From Ornithinibacillus caprae (GTDB taxonomy: Bacteria; Bacillota; Bacilli; Bacillales; Amphibacillaceae): DNA of 64,000 bases. Location: positions 62,001 to 126,000 of the forward strand of contig NZ_WOCA01000010.1 in assembly GCF_009728145.1 (NCBI RefSeq), read 5' to 3'. The position numbers and the translations under genes are program-made. Shown here piece by piece: positions 50,791 to 60,420 of this stretch. The notes below the pieces were generated by a model, which saw only the letters and a list, made by a program, of their open reading frames with translations, had not been told where the DNA came from and did not search any database. Position 1 is the first letter of the stretch; each line of letters opens with the position of its first letter.

Positions 50791-52023
50791 TTACGTTATT
50801 TCAATTAGTATTTCTTCATATTCACCATCAATTGTTATGTTATCAGGACCCTCAATCAAAACTGGAACTCGATGCTCTCCCTCATCAAGCCCTTCTACAT
50901 CAATAGCTAATCGAAAGTCATCTGCGCTTAAGTTACTAACATCTTGTTCATTTCCTACTACGGTTATACTCATCTGTTCTTCATTTGGTTCAACAAACGA
51001 GATAGCTTGTCCATCTGCAAGATTCTCAACCTCAATGGTTACTGCTTCTATTATTCTTGTTTGTTCGAGCTCTATTGCTACATCAATTTGTTCCACGTTT
51101 GGTATCTGTACACCTTCTGGTAAGGCTAAGTTAACAGAAATTGTACCAGACTCAGTTATTTCAGATAAGTCAATTTCCTCTGTTGTCACTTCCTCAATAT
51201 CAGCAAGTATTTGGCTAGTTGCAAATACTTCAATCTCTTCAATACTTGGCTCTATTGATATTAGGGAGTAGCCCTCCGGTAGTGTTCCCGAGGTAGAAAC
51301 ACTAACCGAAACAGATTTACTCGGATTATCAACTTCAGCTGATACACTAACATTTTCAGGTTCTACTCTGACTCTTAATTCATTTCCTTGACCATCATAA
51401 ACATTAACAGGCACTTGCTGATCCTCAACAGATTCCGTTAGACCAGCTACATTTATAAACGCTTTAACAATACCTATTTGATCAATGACACTTTTTGAAC
51501 TAGTTATCTTAACAGTACCTGGATTAACAGTAACTTCTCCAAGTTCATATCCTGCTGGAAGCTGGTCTTCATTAAGAATATCAACAGTCACATTAAATTC
51601 CTTGGTAGCTCGCTCTTCAATTGTTACATCAATAGTACTAGGATCGATTGTGGCATCTAATTCTGTAGGCACATTTTCATATTGTAATTCAACGGTGTGT
51701 TCTCCTTCACCAAGCCCTTCTAGGTTCACAAATACATCAAAATTACGCCCTCGAACTGTTGCATTTAATATACTGGTACTTGTACCCTCAAACGTAACAT
51801 TCACAAATTCTGGAACACCGCTTACGACATACTTTTCATTATCAATTCGAATGTCTACAGGAACATTTTCAACCGTTTCCGCTTGAGGAGATGCACCTGG
51901 GAAGAATATCTTATTTTCATTATCTGTACCAGCTTGCTCCATCGCAACAAAAACGTACAACATGATTGCAAAAGCTAAGGATATCCCACGGACAAACCAC
52001 TTACTATTAAACCATTTATCCAT
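50791..52023 (-). CDS. cdaR: CdaR, YbbR-domain regulator of CdaA
   Basis: 410 aa, ATG at 52023, overlapping the cdaA gene by eight bases. One N-terminal membrane helix ('[20 protein letters not shown]', ~9–28) is followed by four YbbR repeats on the outer face, each with a '[20 protein letters not shown]'-like strand pattern. CdaR binds CdaA and tunes c-di-AMP formation. The protein is very acidic outside, fitting a halotolerant/extracellular environment. It is of usual domain number (B. subtilis YbbR has four). Confidence 0.93.
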   Translation of the reverse strand: MDKWFNSKWFVRGISLAFAIMLYVFVAMEQAGTDNENKIFFPGASPQAETVENVPVDIRIDNEKYVVSGVPEFVNVTFEGTSTSILNATVRGRNFDVFVNLEGLGEGEHTVELQYENVPTELDATIDPSTIDVTIEERATKEFNVTVDILNEDQLPAGYELGEVTVNPGTVKITSSKSVIDQIGIVKAFINVAGLTESVEDQQVPVNVYDGQGNELRVRVEPENVSVSAEVDNPSKSVSVSVSTSGTLPEGYSLISIEPSIEEIEVFATSQILADIEEVTTEEIDLSEITESGTISVNLALPEGVQIPNVEQIDVAIELEQTRIIEAVTIEVENLADGQAISFVEPNEEQMSITVVGNEQDVSNLSADDFRLAIDVEGLDEGEHRVPVLIEGPDNITIDGEYEEILIEIT

Positions 52024-52837
52024 TATTCTTCCCCCTTATCTTTAATGTTTTTCTTTCAGGGGTTCTCAAATTTGGTGATAAATTCTCTTGTAAGTATTTA
52101 CGTAATTCATCCAAGGTTAATTCTCTTCTTAGTTCTCCGTTTTTTGTACATGATATACTACCAGTTTCCTCTGATACAATAATTGTAAGTGCATCTGTTA
52201 CTTCACTAATCCCCATAGCAGCACGGTGTCTTGTTCCTAACTCCTTTGAAATAAACGGGCTCTCCGATAATGGTAAATAACAAGCTGCAGCAATTATTTC
52301 ATCTCCCTTAATGATAACAGCACCATCATGTAGCGGTGTGTTTGGAGTGAAAATGTTTGTTAGTAATTGGTGTGTTAACTTTCCATTAATCGGAATACCT
52401 GTTTCTGCATAATCTGCTATTCCTGTTTCACGTTCAATCGTAATAAGTGCACCTATCCGACGCTTTCCCATGTAATTACATGATTGAACAATATCTGTAA
52501 TCATTTTTTCTAGTTCTTCTTCTTCTGATTTTGTACTTCTAGTGAAAAAGTTTCCTCTACCTAGTGTTTCAAGTGCTCTCCTAAGCTCTGGTTGAAATAA
52601 GATGACTATTACTAGAAAAAACCACGTAATAGCTTCACTTGTTAACCATTCAATTGTTGGTAATCCTAGAACCATACTAAGCATTCGTACAATTAAGACA
52701 ACAACAATACCTTTTAATAGTTGGATTGCCTTTGTACCTCGTATTAGCATGATTAATTTATACAAAACATACCAGATGAGAGCAATATCCACGCCTATTC
52801 GCAATAGGTCTAATACATTTATTCCCCCATCAAGCAT
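52016..52837 (-). CDS. cdaA: Diadenylate cyclase CdaA
   Basis: About 273 aa from ATG at 52837 (MLDGGINVLDLLRIGVD), with AGGGTG upstream; an ATG two codons earlier is possible. Three membrane helices in the first ~85 residues ('IALIWYVLYKLIMLI', 'GIVVVLIVRMLSMVLGLP', 'ITWFFLVIVILFQPELR') are followed by the DAC domain: 'TPLHDGAVIIKGDEIIAAAC' with the DGA motif (~170) and 'LGTRHRAAMGISEVTDA' with RHR (~205). It joins two ATP to c-di-AMP, which controls potassium/osmolyte uptake and wall homeostasis. First gene of the cdaA–cdaR–glmM operon. Confidence 0.96.
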   Translation of the reverse strand: MLDGGINVLDLLRIGVDIALIWYVLYKLIMLIRGTKAIQLLKGIVVVLIVRMLSMVLGLPTIEWLTSEAITWFFLVIVILFQPELRRALETLGRGNFFTRSTKSEEEELEKMITDIVQSCNYMGKRRIGALITIERETGIADYAETGIPINGKLTHQLLTNIFTPNTPLHDGAVIIKGDEIIAAACYLPLSESPFISKELGTRHRAAMGISEVTDALTIIVSEETGSISCTKNGELRRELTLDELRKYLQENLSPNLRTPERKTLKIRGKNNG

Positions 52838-52961
52838 GTTCACACACCCTTTTATTCATGTACTTTTTCATCCCGTCTATAAATAATAACCTTATATATT
52901 ATATCATATCTTATATTGTAACATGTTAGCCAATCAAAGAATAATTATTATTAACATGAAC

Positions 52962-52990
52962 AAAAAACCTGGCTATTAACCAGGTTTTTA
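52962..52990 (-). terminator. Terminator of sigW–rsiW
   Basis: AAAAACCTGG / CCAGGTTTTT around loop TTAATAG, at the rsiW stop codon; the stem is symmetrical and can work on both strands. Confidence 0.85.
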
Positions 52991-53632
52991 TTCCCCTAAT
53001 GAAAATATACTTTTGAAGAAGTTATTTAAATGATATAGGATCCAATCAAAAATTTGATTTACTTGTTTAAATTCACCATTTATATCTCCAGCTGAGGCTA
53101 ATAAAACATCACCATTCATTGATTCTTCTTTTTTAAGAAGTTTACCGTTAATTAAGGTAACATCCCCTTCGACAGTACCTTCTATTTTTAGATTTCCATT
53201 TTTAACGACTAGATCGCCTTCCACTGTAACTCCCTCAGGAACTATTACAGTATCCCCTTTTATAATAATATCTTCTTGCTTAGATACTGTTAATTGCGAA
53301 TCCTGTTCCCAAGCAGTGAATAGGCCACTAAACATTAAAACAAAAAAGATAGCTGCTGCAGTTACAACAGGATGCATTTTAAACCATCTGACATATTTCT
53401 TATGCTTCTTTTCTGTTGGGAGGTTTTGCATTACCTGTTTCGTAAAATTCTCGGGTGCTTTTACTTGTTCCACACTCTTTAACAACGTAATGGAACGTTT
53501 GAGCTCATGAAAATGCTTTTGGCAGGCTTCACAATCTTCCAAGTGGTTTCTTAGCTTCGTTTCATCTTCTTTCGTTAAGTCGTCATCTAAATATCCATGC
53601 ATCAAATTGACAACATCTTTATCACATTTCAA
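52988..53632 (-). CDS. rsiW: Anti-sigma factor RsiW
   Basis: About 214 aa. TTG at 53632 (MKCDKDVVNLMHGYLDDDL) is preferred, with AAGGAG 8 bases upstream; the GTG three codons before overlaps that site. The zinc-binding anti-sigma domain has 'HLEDCEACQKHF' (His-x3-Cys-x2-Cys, ~30–40). A membrane helix at ~87–105 ('HPVVTAAAIFFVLMFSGLFT') is followed by an outer part containing bactofilin-like repeats ('GDTVIVPEGVTVEGDLVV', 'GTVEGDVTLINGKL'). This extension is not typical for B. subtilis RsiW. It holds SigW inactive until cut by PrsW and RasP during envelope stress. Confidence 0.9.
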   Translation of the reverse strand: MKCDKDVVNLMHGYLDDDLTKEDETKLRNHLEDCEACQKHFHELKRSITLLKSVEQVKAPENFTKQVMQNLPTEKKHKKYVRWFKMHPVVTAAAIFFVLMFSGLFTAWEQDSQLTVSKQEDIIIKGDTVIVPEGVTVEGDLVVKNGNLKIEGTVEGDVTLINGKLLKKEESMNGDVLLASAGDINGEFKQVNQIFDWILYHLNNFFKSIFSLGE

Positions 53633-53645
53633 GTGGATCACTCCT

Positions 53646-54209
53646 TTACACGTGGCGAAGCTTCTTGCGCAAAGCTTCCCTTCCCCGATGGATTCTAGTT
53701 TTAACTGTACCTAGTGGTATATCTAAGATGTCACTAATTTCCTGAAGGGAAAACTCTTCTAAATAACGCAACATAATAATACTGCGATATTTTGGAGGAA
53801 GATTTGAAATTTCATCTTGAATATAGCTTTGTAGTTCCATTCCCTGAACTTCTTCCTCTGGTAACCTTTCATTAGTTGCCAGTTGAGAATACATATCTAA
53901 TCCATCCGTCCCTTTTACTTCCGCATCGAGATAATAATCTGGCTTTCGTTTTCGAATTCGGTCTATCGTTAGATTAGTAGCTATTCGATACAACCAAGTA
54001 GAAAACTTACGCTTTTCATCATAGGAATGGATATTAACATATGCACGGATAAATGCCTCCTGCGCTATATCCTCCGCCTCATGTGCATTTCCAAGCATTC
54101 GGTAACAATGCTGAAAGATTTTATCTTGATAATACATCACTACATCTTCATATGCAGCTTGATCCCCTTTTTTCACTTGTTTGATTTTCTCTCTTATCAT
54201 TAGATCCAT
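53646..54209 (-). CDS. sigW: ECF sigma factor SigW
   Basis: 187 aa, ATG at 54209 with GGAGGTACG. Region 2: 'CYRMLGNAHEAEDIAQEAFI' and 'KFSTWLYRIATNLTIDRIRK'; region 4: 'FSLQEISDILDIPLGTVKTR' with 'IHRGREALRKKLRHV' at the end. The text agrees closely with B. subtilis SigW through region 2 ('DIAQEAFIRAYVNI', 'KPDYYLDAEV'). It drives genes against wall-active antibiotics and bacteriocins. rsiW follows after four bases. A SigW-type promoter stands before it, indicating autoregulation. Confidence 0.97.
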   Translation of the reverse strand: MDLMIREKIKQVKKGDQAAYEDVVMYYQDKIFQHCYRMLGNAHEAEDIAQEAFIRAYVNIHSYDEKRKFSTWLYRIATNLTIDRIRKRKPDYYLDAEVKGTDGLDMYSQLATNERLPEEEVQGMELQSYIQDEISNLPPKYRSIIMLRYLEEFSLQEISDILDIPLGTVKTRIHRGREALRKKLRHV

Positions 54210-54244
54210 TTCTCGTACCTCCGCTAAGGATGCGGTATTTATAC

Positions 54245-54271
54245 TACGAATCTATACTACAATAGGTTTCA
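54245..54271 (-). promoter_or_regulatory. SigW-type promoter of sigW–rsiW
   Basis: TGAAAC (54271..54266), 17-base spacer and CGTA (54248..54245), the consensus read by SigW itself. Lies 36 bases before the start codon. Confidence 0.85.
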
Positions 54272-54416
54272 TTACAATGAAAGTTTTTTTATTTCCAAAT
54301 AGGAAAATATTACTATTTTCAAAATAAATTAAAAAATTTTACATTTATTATTGAAATAATAGGTATTTTTACATATTATAGTATAATGGATAGACTAAAA
54401 TGGAGGATATGGGAAA

Positions 54417-54569
54417 GTGGAAAATATCTTACTAAAGAAAATCGAGAAATGTCGCAGAGAAATGATTGCTTTAAGTTTCTCTCACGGATTAACATCCGAA
54501 GCAGTTGTTCAGACTAGCAAAAGATTAGACGCACTTCTTAATGAATACCAACGAAAAAAAGTAGGATAA
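54417..54569 (+). CDS. Spo0E-like aspartyl-phosphate phosphatase
   Basis: 50 aa, GTG start at 54417 with GGAGG ten bases before. Two short helices carry the family signature 'SKRLDALLNEYQ' (S-x-x-LD), preceded by 'IEKCRREMIALSFSHGL'. Small Spo0E-family proteins remove phosphate from Spo0A~P and delay sporulation or differentiation. It is on the opposite strand to its neighbours, between sigW and arginase, and shares a strong terminator with rocF. Length (50 aa) is normal for the small Spo0E-like members, which are often missed in annotation. Confidence 0.85.
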   Translation: MENILLKKIEKCRREMIALSFSHGLTSEAVVQTSKRLDALLNEYQRKKVG

Positions 54570-54608
54570 CTGCTAACACTTCCATGGTACTAACATAAGT
54601 AATAGGGT

Positions 54609-54652
54609 AAAAAAAGACTTAACTTTCATATGGAAAGTTAAGTCTTTTTTTA
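54609..54652. terminator. Bidirectional terminator (Spo0E-like gene / arginase)
   Basis: AAAAAAGACTTAACTTTC / GAAAGTTAAGTCTTTTTTT, perfect stem with runs on both sides, between two converging genes. Confidence 0.9.
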
Positions 54653-54665
54653 GATTCAAAAGTTA

Positions 54666-55571
54666 TTATTTTAATTTTTCTCCAAATAACGATCCCATTA
54701 ATCCAACAGCCATATCAGCTGTTTTATTTTTCTCATCTAATATTGGGTTAACCTCTACGAATTCCGCAGATGTTAATAGATCCGAATCAGCAAGCATTTC
54801 CATCGCTAAATGACTTTCACGATAAGTCATGCCCCCCATTACTGGAGTACCTACACCTGGTGCTTCTGTTGGATCTAATCCGTCAAGGTCAAGGCTTAAA
54901 TGGACACCATCTGTTTTATTTTTCAAATAGTTAATCGTCTCTTCCATTACATAAGCCATTCCATTTCGATCTATTTCATGCATCGTAAAGACTTTTATTC
55001 CTTTTTCACGTATCAGTTCTCTTTCACCCGGATCAAGAGAACGCGCACCAACTATAACAATATTCTCTGGTTTCACTTTTGGAGCATAACCAAAAATATT
55101 CGTCAATTTTTCATGACCAATTCCTAAGCTTACAGCAAGTGGCATACCGTGAATATTGCCCGATGGAGAAGTCTCTCCAGTATTTAGGTCACCATGCGCA
55201 TCATACCAGATAACACCTAAGTTTTCATAATACTTAGAGGTTCCAGCTAAAGTACCAATAGCAATACTATGATCACCACCAAGAATGAGTGGAAAACGAT
55301 CCTTTTGAATTTCTTCATCGATCATTCTCGCTAATTGATCATTAGCTTCAATAACTTGATCTAAGTTCTTTAAATTTGTTCCATCGTTATAATTTATTTT
55401 TTGATCCGGTCTATTAATTGGTATATCACCAAGGTCATGAATTTCATATTTTAACTCTTGTAGTTTTTCTATTGCCCCTGCGTAGCGAATTGCACTTGGA
55501 CCCATGTCTACTCCGCGACGGCTTTGCCCTAAATCCATTGGCACACCTATCATAGATATCTTTTTTTTCAT
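54666..55571 (-). CDS. rocF: Arginase
   Basis: 301 aa, ATG at 55571 with GGAGGTGCAA. Manganese ligands of the ureohydrolase family: '[16 protein letters not shown]' (His ~100), '[17 protein letters not shown]' (DAHGD ~122–126), '[19 protein letters not shown]' (DLD ~226). '[13 protein letters not shown]' is typical for arginase and distinguishes it from agmatinase. It splits arginine into ornithine and urea. The same gene lies beside sigW in B. subtilis, so this is ancestral order. Confidence 0.95.
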   Translation of the reverse strand: MKKKISMIGVPMDLGQSRRGVDMGPSAIRYAGAIEKLQELKYEIHDLGDIPINRPDQKINYNDGTNLKNLDQVIEANDQLARMIDEEIQKDRFPLILGGDHSIAIGTLAGTSKYYENLGVIWYDAHGDLNTGETSPSGNIHGMPLAVSLGIGHEKLTNIFGYAPKVKPENIVIVGARSLDPGERELIREKGIKVFTMHEIDRNGMAYVMEETINYLKNKTDGVHLSLDLDGLDPTEAPGVGTPVMGGMTYRESHLAMEMLADSDLLTSAEFVEVNPILDEKNKTADMAVGLMGSLFGEKLK

Positions 55572-55725
55572 TTTATTGCACCTCCACGATTATGTACTAA
55601 TGCTAATTTCCACTATTTTTTCTATTAGCATTCCCGTTTCAACCTACTATATTTTAGCTAAAAATAAGAAACGACTCAACTGAACATTAAAATGTATATA
55701 TATGCATTTAGTTCTACTGAACAAA

Positions 55726-55767
55726 AAAAATCAGGCGATAGCCCTATTTTCTATCAAGCCCGATTTC
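55726..55767 (-). terminator. Terminator of the mevalonate operon
   Basis: AATCGGGC / GCCTGATTTTTTTT with an inner TTGATAG / CTATC pair, at the stop codon of the last gene. Confidence 0.75.
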
Positions 55768-56863
55768 ATTTTATTGAAGTAGCACCAATAGTCGATACTG
55801 TTAAATCTAATACCTTAATACCTACTTTTTCCCATGCTTGCTTTACGAGTAAAGCTTTTTCTTCAGATGGCATAAATGCTATTCCACAATCACCACCACC
55901 TGCTCCTGAAGGCTTTCCAGCTCCACCATATTGCTCAGCAATATCACATAATTTACGAAGTAACGGTGTCTCAATTTCTACATTAGCGCTTTTTCCTACA
56001 TCTGCTAGCGCCTGACGATTTTGCTTTATACCTTTTAAAAGCAATGATAAGTTAGCATCCTTCATTCCAATTAAATAGTTATGAACTGCCGCTTCGCTTT
56101 TCGTAAGAAATACTTCATATTTTAAAGGATTATCTTCTTTTAGTTTAAGGAGTTCATTGACGAGCTTCTTCGTTGAAGCAGGTTTACCTGTCCACCCAAT
56201 ACAAATATGCAAATCCTTTGGAGCAGGTAAAGGTTGAATCGATAAAAAGGTCCAATCCATTTCTAACAACTCTGTTAATGTCTCAGACTGATCATATTTT
56301 TCTTTTAACCAATACGCCTGAAAAGAGGAATATTCTAGTATCCCACCATAACTAGATGCAGCAACATCTGCACCAGAACCATTCCCCTGTGTCGCCGCAT
56401 GTGTAATAGCAGCTAACTTAAATAGTAAGTCCGCATCTGGTTTAGTTAGAAGATACCTTTCTAGAATTGAAGAGATAACGGATGTAACTACTGCTGCACT
56501 AGAACCAAGCCCGTATTTTACACCGTCATCATCTAACTCACTATTGATCGTCAATATAAATTTCTCTGGAACAACAGAACATTCTTTTAAATATCTTAAA
56601 GCAATAGCCATAGCATTTGCCACAAACTCTGTTCGCGCATCATCCGATCTAACCGCTATCTTTTGACCGTCAAAATTCCACTCTATCTTTTCTATCCCGA
56701 AATTTTCAAGTGTTAGTAGATTTTTGTCGTTATCTTGAATGGATGCATATACGTAGCGGTCTACCGCCATTACAGCTAGCTTATGATAAGGTTCTAAAAC
56801 TGCAAATTCACCAGCTATCATTAATTTACCTGGTACTTTAACCGTCATAGACGTATTTGGCAA
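55766..56863 (-). CDS. mvaK2: Phosphomevalonate kinase
   Basis: 365 aa, ATG at 56863. GHMP-kinase motifs: start 'KVPGKLMIAGEFAVLEPYH', ATP loop 'KYGLGSSAAVVTSVISSIL' (PxxxGLGSSAA type, ~110–120), and near the end 'KPSGAGGGDCGIAFMP'. The N-terminal 'GEFAVLE' is typical of bacterial phosphomevalonate kinase. It makes mevalonate diphosphate. Fourth and last gene of the operon, 13 bases after mvaD. Confidence 0.93.
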   Translation of the reverse strand: MPNTSMTVKVPGKLMIAGEFAVLEPYHKLAVMAVDRYVYASIQDNDKNLLTLENFGIEKIEWNFDGQKIAVRSDDARTEFVANAMAIALRYLKECSVVPEKFILTINSELDDDGVKYGLGSSAAVVTSVISSILERYLLTKPDADLLFKLAAITHAATQGNGSGADVAASSYGGILEYSSFQAYWLKEKYDQSETLTELLEMDWTFLSIQPLPAPKDLHICIGWTGKPASTKKLVNELLKLKEDNPLKYEVFLTKSEAAVHNYLIGMKDANLSLLLKGIKQNRQALADVGKSANVEIETPLLRKLCDIAEQYGGAGKPSGAGGGDCGIAFMPSEEKALLVKQAWEKVGIKVLDLTVSTIGATSIK

Positions 56864-56876
56864 AACATTCAGCCCC

Positions 56877-57854
56877 CTATAGATAGGTTACTCCTTGCCC
56901 TGAACGACTTAATATGACGTCGGTAACACCAGGTATTTCACGGAGTGTTTGTTGTAATTTTTCTTCATTCTCTGGTAAGTAAAGCACTTTAACATTTGGG
57001 CCCGCATCAATTGTAAAATACGCAGGAATCCCATTATCCCTTAGCTTTTGTACTGTTTGCATAACTGCTAACGTTGTATCGTGCCAATAGGTAAACGGTG
57101 GATTTGCGCCTAATGTAGTTGCATGCATCTTTAAACAGTTAGCCTCTGCAATTCTACCTACTTTTTCAAAATCACGGTCCTTAATTCCTTGTTTAATTTC
57201 TGTTAAATCATTAGGAATACTATCTACCCAGCTAGAAAAGAATGGAGATGTTTCGACCGTCCGCCTCATCCCTTCTCGACTAGATACCTTTTTCATCTTT
57301 GCAGACAACACGACAGCTGCCACTCGAATATCCCAGTGATCTTTCGGTGCTACAGGTACCGCAAAAGAGTCTGAACCATCTTGTTGTGTACCTTTTTCCC
57401 ACTCTGCAAACCCACCATATATGGAACGACAGGCTGATCCTGATCCCTGACGAGTTAAGCGAGACAATTCCTGATCAGTTATGTTCAATTGTAGTGCACG
57501 CGTTGCCGCTGCTGCTAATGCAGCAAACCCTGACGCAGAAGAAGCAAATCCCGCTGCGGTAGGCACTTCATTGATTGAACGAACCTCAGCAAACAATGTG
57601 TTCTTTTGAGCATAGTCGCGTATAAGATCCAGGAATGCCGTAACACGATTAAATTGCTGATCCGAGACAAGTTTATCATTCAGGTAAAATATATCCTCGG
57701 TTAAATCTTCGCGAAATTCAACCGTAGTTTTTGTATAAAAACCATCCAATGTTAAAGAAAGACTATTATTAGTAGGCAAAATTAATTTTTCGTCGCGTTT
57801 TCCCCAATATTTAATTAATGCAATATTTGTATGTGCTTTTGCGGTCGCCTTCAT
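56877..57854 (-). CDS. mvaD: Diphosphomevalonate decarboxylase
   Basis: 325 aa, ATG at 57854 with AGGAGAT. Typical start 'KATAKAHTNIALIKYWGKRD' with the NIALIKYWGK motif; the ATP loop 'VPTAAGFASSASGFAALA' (~95–110); 'LTRQGSGSACRSIYGGFAEW' around the catalytic Ser/Arg; the catalytic Asp in 'FTIDAGPNVKVLYL' (~280). It yields isopentenyl diphosphate. 30 bases downstream of mvaK1. Confidence 0.96.
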   Translation of the reverse strand: MKATAKAHTNIALIKYWGKRDEKLILPTNNSLSLTLDGFYTKTTVEFREDLTEDIFYLNDKLVSDQQFNRVTAFLDLIRDYAQKNTLFAEVRSINEVPTAAGFASSASGFAALAAAATRALQLNITDQELSRLTRQGSGSACRSIYGGFAEWEKGTQQDGSDSFAVPVAPKDHWDIRVAAVVLSAKMKKVSSREGMRRTVETSPFFSSWVDSIPNDLTEIKQGIKDRDFEKVGRIAEANCLKMHATTLGANPPFTYWHDTTLAVMQTVQKLRDNGIPAYFTIDAGPNVKVLYLPENEEKLQQTLREIPGVTDVILSRSGQGVTYL

Positions 57855-57884
57855 GTAAATCTCCTCTTCTAATTCCGCTGTAAT

Positions 57885-58847
57885 TTAATCCTGTTTTCTA
57901 AGGACAAATGGCCAAACAGCATGGGCGCCAAATTTCTTTAGCTTTTCTGCAAGCTGCCTAGAATGCATTTCATTTTGAGCTAATGCAATAATACAACCGC
58001 CATTTCCACCGCCCGTTAATTTCGCCCCTAAGGCACCTTCTTGACGTGCAAATTGAATAAGCTTATTTAAGCCCGCATCACTAACCCCAAGTGTTTCTAG
58101 TTCTTTTTGTGCCTCATTTAGCATCTGTCCTAGAAAGTTCTTACCAGCCTTTTCCAATGCGTATTTAGCAGAATGAGTTAGTTCACCAATACGCTCCATC
58201 TTTGCATGAATTCGCTTCGGTGCCGTTTTTAATAAATGAGCTACCGACTCAACTGCTGAGCGAGTATCTCCAATTCTTCCAGAGTCTGCAACAATAAAAT
58301 GAAAATCAGATCCTGGTTTTATATAATGGATTGGTGAATCCTTTTCAAACCACACTGGTGATTCTGAGGTAATGGTTAATGTATCAATTCCACTCGGTGA
58401 ACCATGCGCAAATGTTTCTGCGATATCAGCAAAATGCAGTAATTCTTTTTCTGTATAGCTAACATCAGCATACGCAAATAATGAACGAATAATCGCAATA
58501 GCAACAGAGGCACTAGAACCTAATCCTTTACCAGGTGGTATCGATGATTTCACACGAATTACGAGATCTCTTTTAGGTAATTCGAGATGCTCTAATGTTG
58601 CCTCAATACTATTAACAATTCCCTCCAGTGTAATTGGAGCAGAGTCCATTGGACCTTGATAAAAGGTACTGTCAAAGGTAATTGGACCAGAAACTCGTTC
58701 GATAACTGATTCAACCCCAACTAATGGAAAAGGGATAGCGATAGCAGGTTGTCCGTGTACAACTGCATGTTCCCCAATCAGAATTAGTTTACTATGAGCT
58801 ATACCAATAGCTGTTTTTTCCGTTGTTGTAACTTTTTCTATACTCAT
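57885..58847 (-). CDS. mvaK1: Mevalonate kinase
   Basis: 320 aa; the ATG at 58847 overlaps the end of the HMG-CoA reductase gene by four bases. GHMP motifs: 'GIAHSKLILIGEHAVVHGQP' (motif 1), 'SSIPPGKGLGSSASVAIAII' (ATP loop, ~105–118), catalytic Asp in 'GSPSGIDTLTITSESP', and the C-terminal 'GAKLTGGGNGGCIIALAQ'. Family length is normal. It phosphorylates mevalonate. Confidence 0.95.
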   Translation of the reverse strand: MSIEKVTTTEKTAIGIAHSKLILIGEHAVVHGQPAIAIPFPLVGVESVIERVSGPITFDSTFYQGPMDSAPITLEGIVNSIEATLEHLELPKRDLVIRVKSSIPPGKGLGSSASVAIAIIRSLFAYADVSYTEKELLHFADIAETFAHGSPSGIDTLTITSESPVWFEKDSPIHYIKPGSDFHFIVADSGRIGDTRSAVESVAHLLKTAPKRIHAKMERIGELTHSAKYALEKAGKNFLGQMLNEAQKELETLGVSDAGLNKLIQFARQEGALGAKLTGGGNGGCIIALAQNEMHSRQLAEKLKKFGAHAVWPFVLRKQD

Positions 58848-60133
58848 TTTGTATATTGTTCCACCAATTCTTTAGCTTTGCCCACACGGATTTCTTTTGC
58901 TTCTACTAATTTTTCAGCTATAATATCGATCATCTCCCCAGTAGCACCTGCTGCAATTGCAACAGAGCGTGAATGTAAAGCCATATGACCTTTTTGGATA
59001 CCATCAGTTACTAATGCTTTTAAAGCACCAAGGTTCTGTGCTAATCCCACAGCAACAATAACCTCAGCGAGCTCTTGAGCTGAATCTACATTTAATATAC
59101 TATGCGCAACCTTAGAAATTGGATGCACTCGTATTGATCCTCCTACAGTTCCAACGGACATTGGAAGCTCTAGTTCTCCAACTAAATTTCCATGGTCATC
59201 AACTGACCATGTAGTCATCGATCCATAATGTCCATAACGAGACGCATAAGCATGTGCTCCCGCCTCTACCGCCCGCCAGTCGTTTCCAGTAGCAATTACG
59301 ATCGGGTCAATCCCATTCATTATCCCCTTATTATGGGTAACCGCGCGATAAGGATCTGACGCCGCAAATTCATAAGCGTGAACGATTCCATCACGTACTT
59401 CTTCACCCGAAAAACCCTTACTCTCTAATAATTGTGGAGGAATTACACAGGTTGCCTTAGCCAAACAGCGGTCTGCATAATTGGATAATATTCTTAAATA
59501 AACTTTTCCATTCGTAAGCTCTTCAACAGTGGGAGCCAATGCTTCTACCATTGTATTAATTACATTTGCTCCCATTGCATCACAAGTGTTTATATAAGCA
59601 TGTAAAACAAGCATTTGCCCATAGGCAGATGTTGATTCTTCATTCAATATACGTACTTCGATGTCCTCTGCTCCTCCACCTCTAGCCAACATACTAGGAT
59701 GTGCAGCGTTTGCTATATCAATTAATTGTTGTTTATGGTTTAAAAGTACTTCTTTGGCTAATTGAAAATTCGGACAACCGACAACTTGAATCTGACCAAT
59801 CATTACTCGGTCTGTTGATTCTGTAGTAAAGCCCCCAGCTTCTCGAATAATCTTTGCCATATAACTAGCTGATGCAACAACAGAAGGTTCCTCAATTGCC
59901 ATTGGTACTACATATTCTTTCCCGTTTATTAAAAAGTTCAATCCTAAACCTAACGGAAGTGGAAATGTTCCTATAACGTTCTCTATCATCTTATCAGCTG
60001 TTTCAAGTGGTAACGGATCACTAGTGAATAAACTTTCTATGTCTTCATCAGTTAACATATTTTTATTTGCTAATAGTTCTCTCCGTTCTTCTACAGTTTT
60101 ATTATAGAAACCAGGTATTCTAGAAGAATTCAT
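58844..60133 (-). CDS. mvaA: Hydroxymethylglutaryl-CoA reductase (class II)
   Basis: 429 aa, ATG at 60133 with AGGATGG. Motifs of class II (bacterial degradative-type) reductase: 'GLNFLINGKEYVVPMAIEEP' with the catalytic Glu, 'DAMGANVINTMVEALAP' (NAD(P)-binding loop), 'HNKGIMNGIDPIVIATGNDW' with catalytic Lys and Asp, and 'VTDGIQKGHMALHSRSVAI' with the catalytic His near the end. It makes (or in some bacteria oxidises) mevalonate. As first gene of an operon ending in IPP synthesis, a biosynthetic role is likely. HMG-CoA synthase is not in this window. Confidence 0.95.
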   Translation of the reverse strand: MNSSRIPGFYNKTVEERRELLANKNMLTDEDIESLFTSDPLPLETADKMIENVIGTFPLPLGLGLNFLINGKEYVVPMAIEEPSVVASASYMAKIIREAGGFTTESTDRVMIGQIQVVGCPNFQLAKEVLLNHKQQLIDIANAAHPSMLARGGGAEDIEVRILNEESTSAYGQMLVLHAYINTCDAMGANVINTMVEALAPTVEELTNGKVYLRILSNYADRCLAKATCVIPPQLLESKGFSGEEVRDGIVHAYEFAASDPYRAVTHNKGIMNGIDPIVIATGNDWRAVEAGAHAYASRYGHYGSMTTWSVDDHGNLVGELELPMSVGTVGGSIRVHPISKVAHSILNVDSAQELAEVIVAVGLAQNLGALKALVTDGIQKGHMALHSRSVAIAAGATGEMIDIIAEKLVEAKEIRVGKAKELVEQYTK

Positions 60134-60258
60134 TTATACCATCCTTTATAGCATCTATTAAAAAAGATCGAAGTTAATATAATTATATCGTAACAAATAT
60201 ATTTTAGTATACTTAATTTACTTTATCTATTATGTTAAAAAAATGCCTAAAATGCAAA

Positions 60259-60296
60259 TAAAACAAGGTTGCAAATATATTACAACCTTGTTTTCC
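60259..60296 (-). terminator. Terminator of the tRNA operon
   Basis: AAAACAAGGTTG / CAACCTTGTTTT, perfect 12-bp stem with an 11-base loop, ~40 bases after the tRNA-Lys end. Confidence 0.85.
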
Positions 60297-60335
60297 TAAA
60301 CATTCTATGTATTAATTTTTATATTTATAAAAAGA

Positions 60336-60411
60336 TGGTGAGCCATGAAGGATTCGAACCTTCGACCCTCTGATTAAAAGTCAGATGCTCTACCGACTGA
60401 GCTAATGGCTC
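60336..60411 (-). tRNA. tRNA-Lys (TTT)
   Basis: Acceptor GAGCCAT / ATGGCTC, D-arm TAGCTCAGTCGGTAGAGCA, anticodon loop CTTTTAA, T-loop GTTCGAATC, encoded CCA. Last gene of the operon; a rearranged partial copy of its 5' half lies just upstream (60421..60660). Confidence 0.95.
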
Positions 60412-60420
60412 ATATAATAA

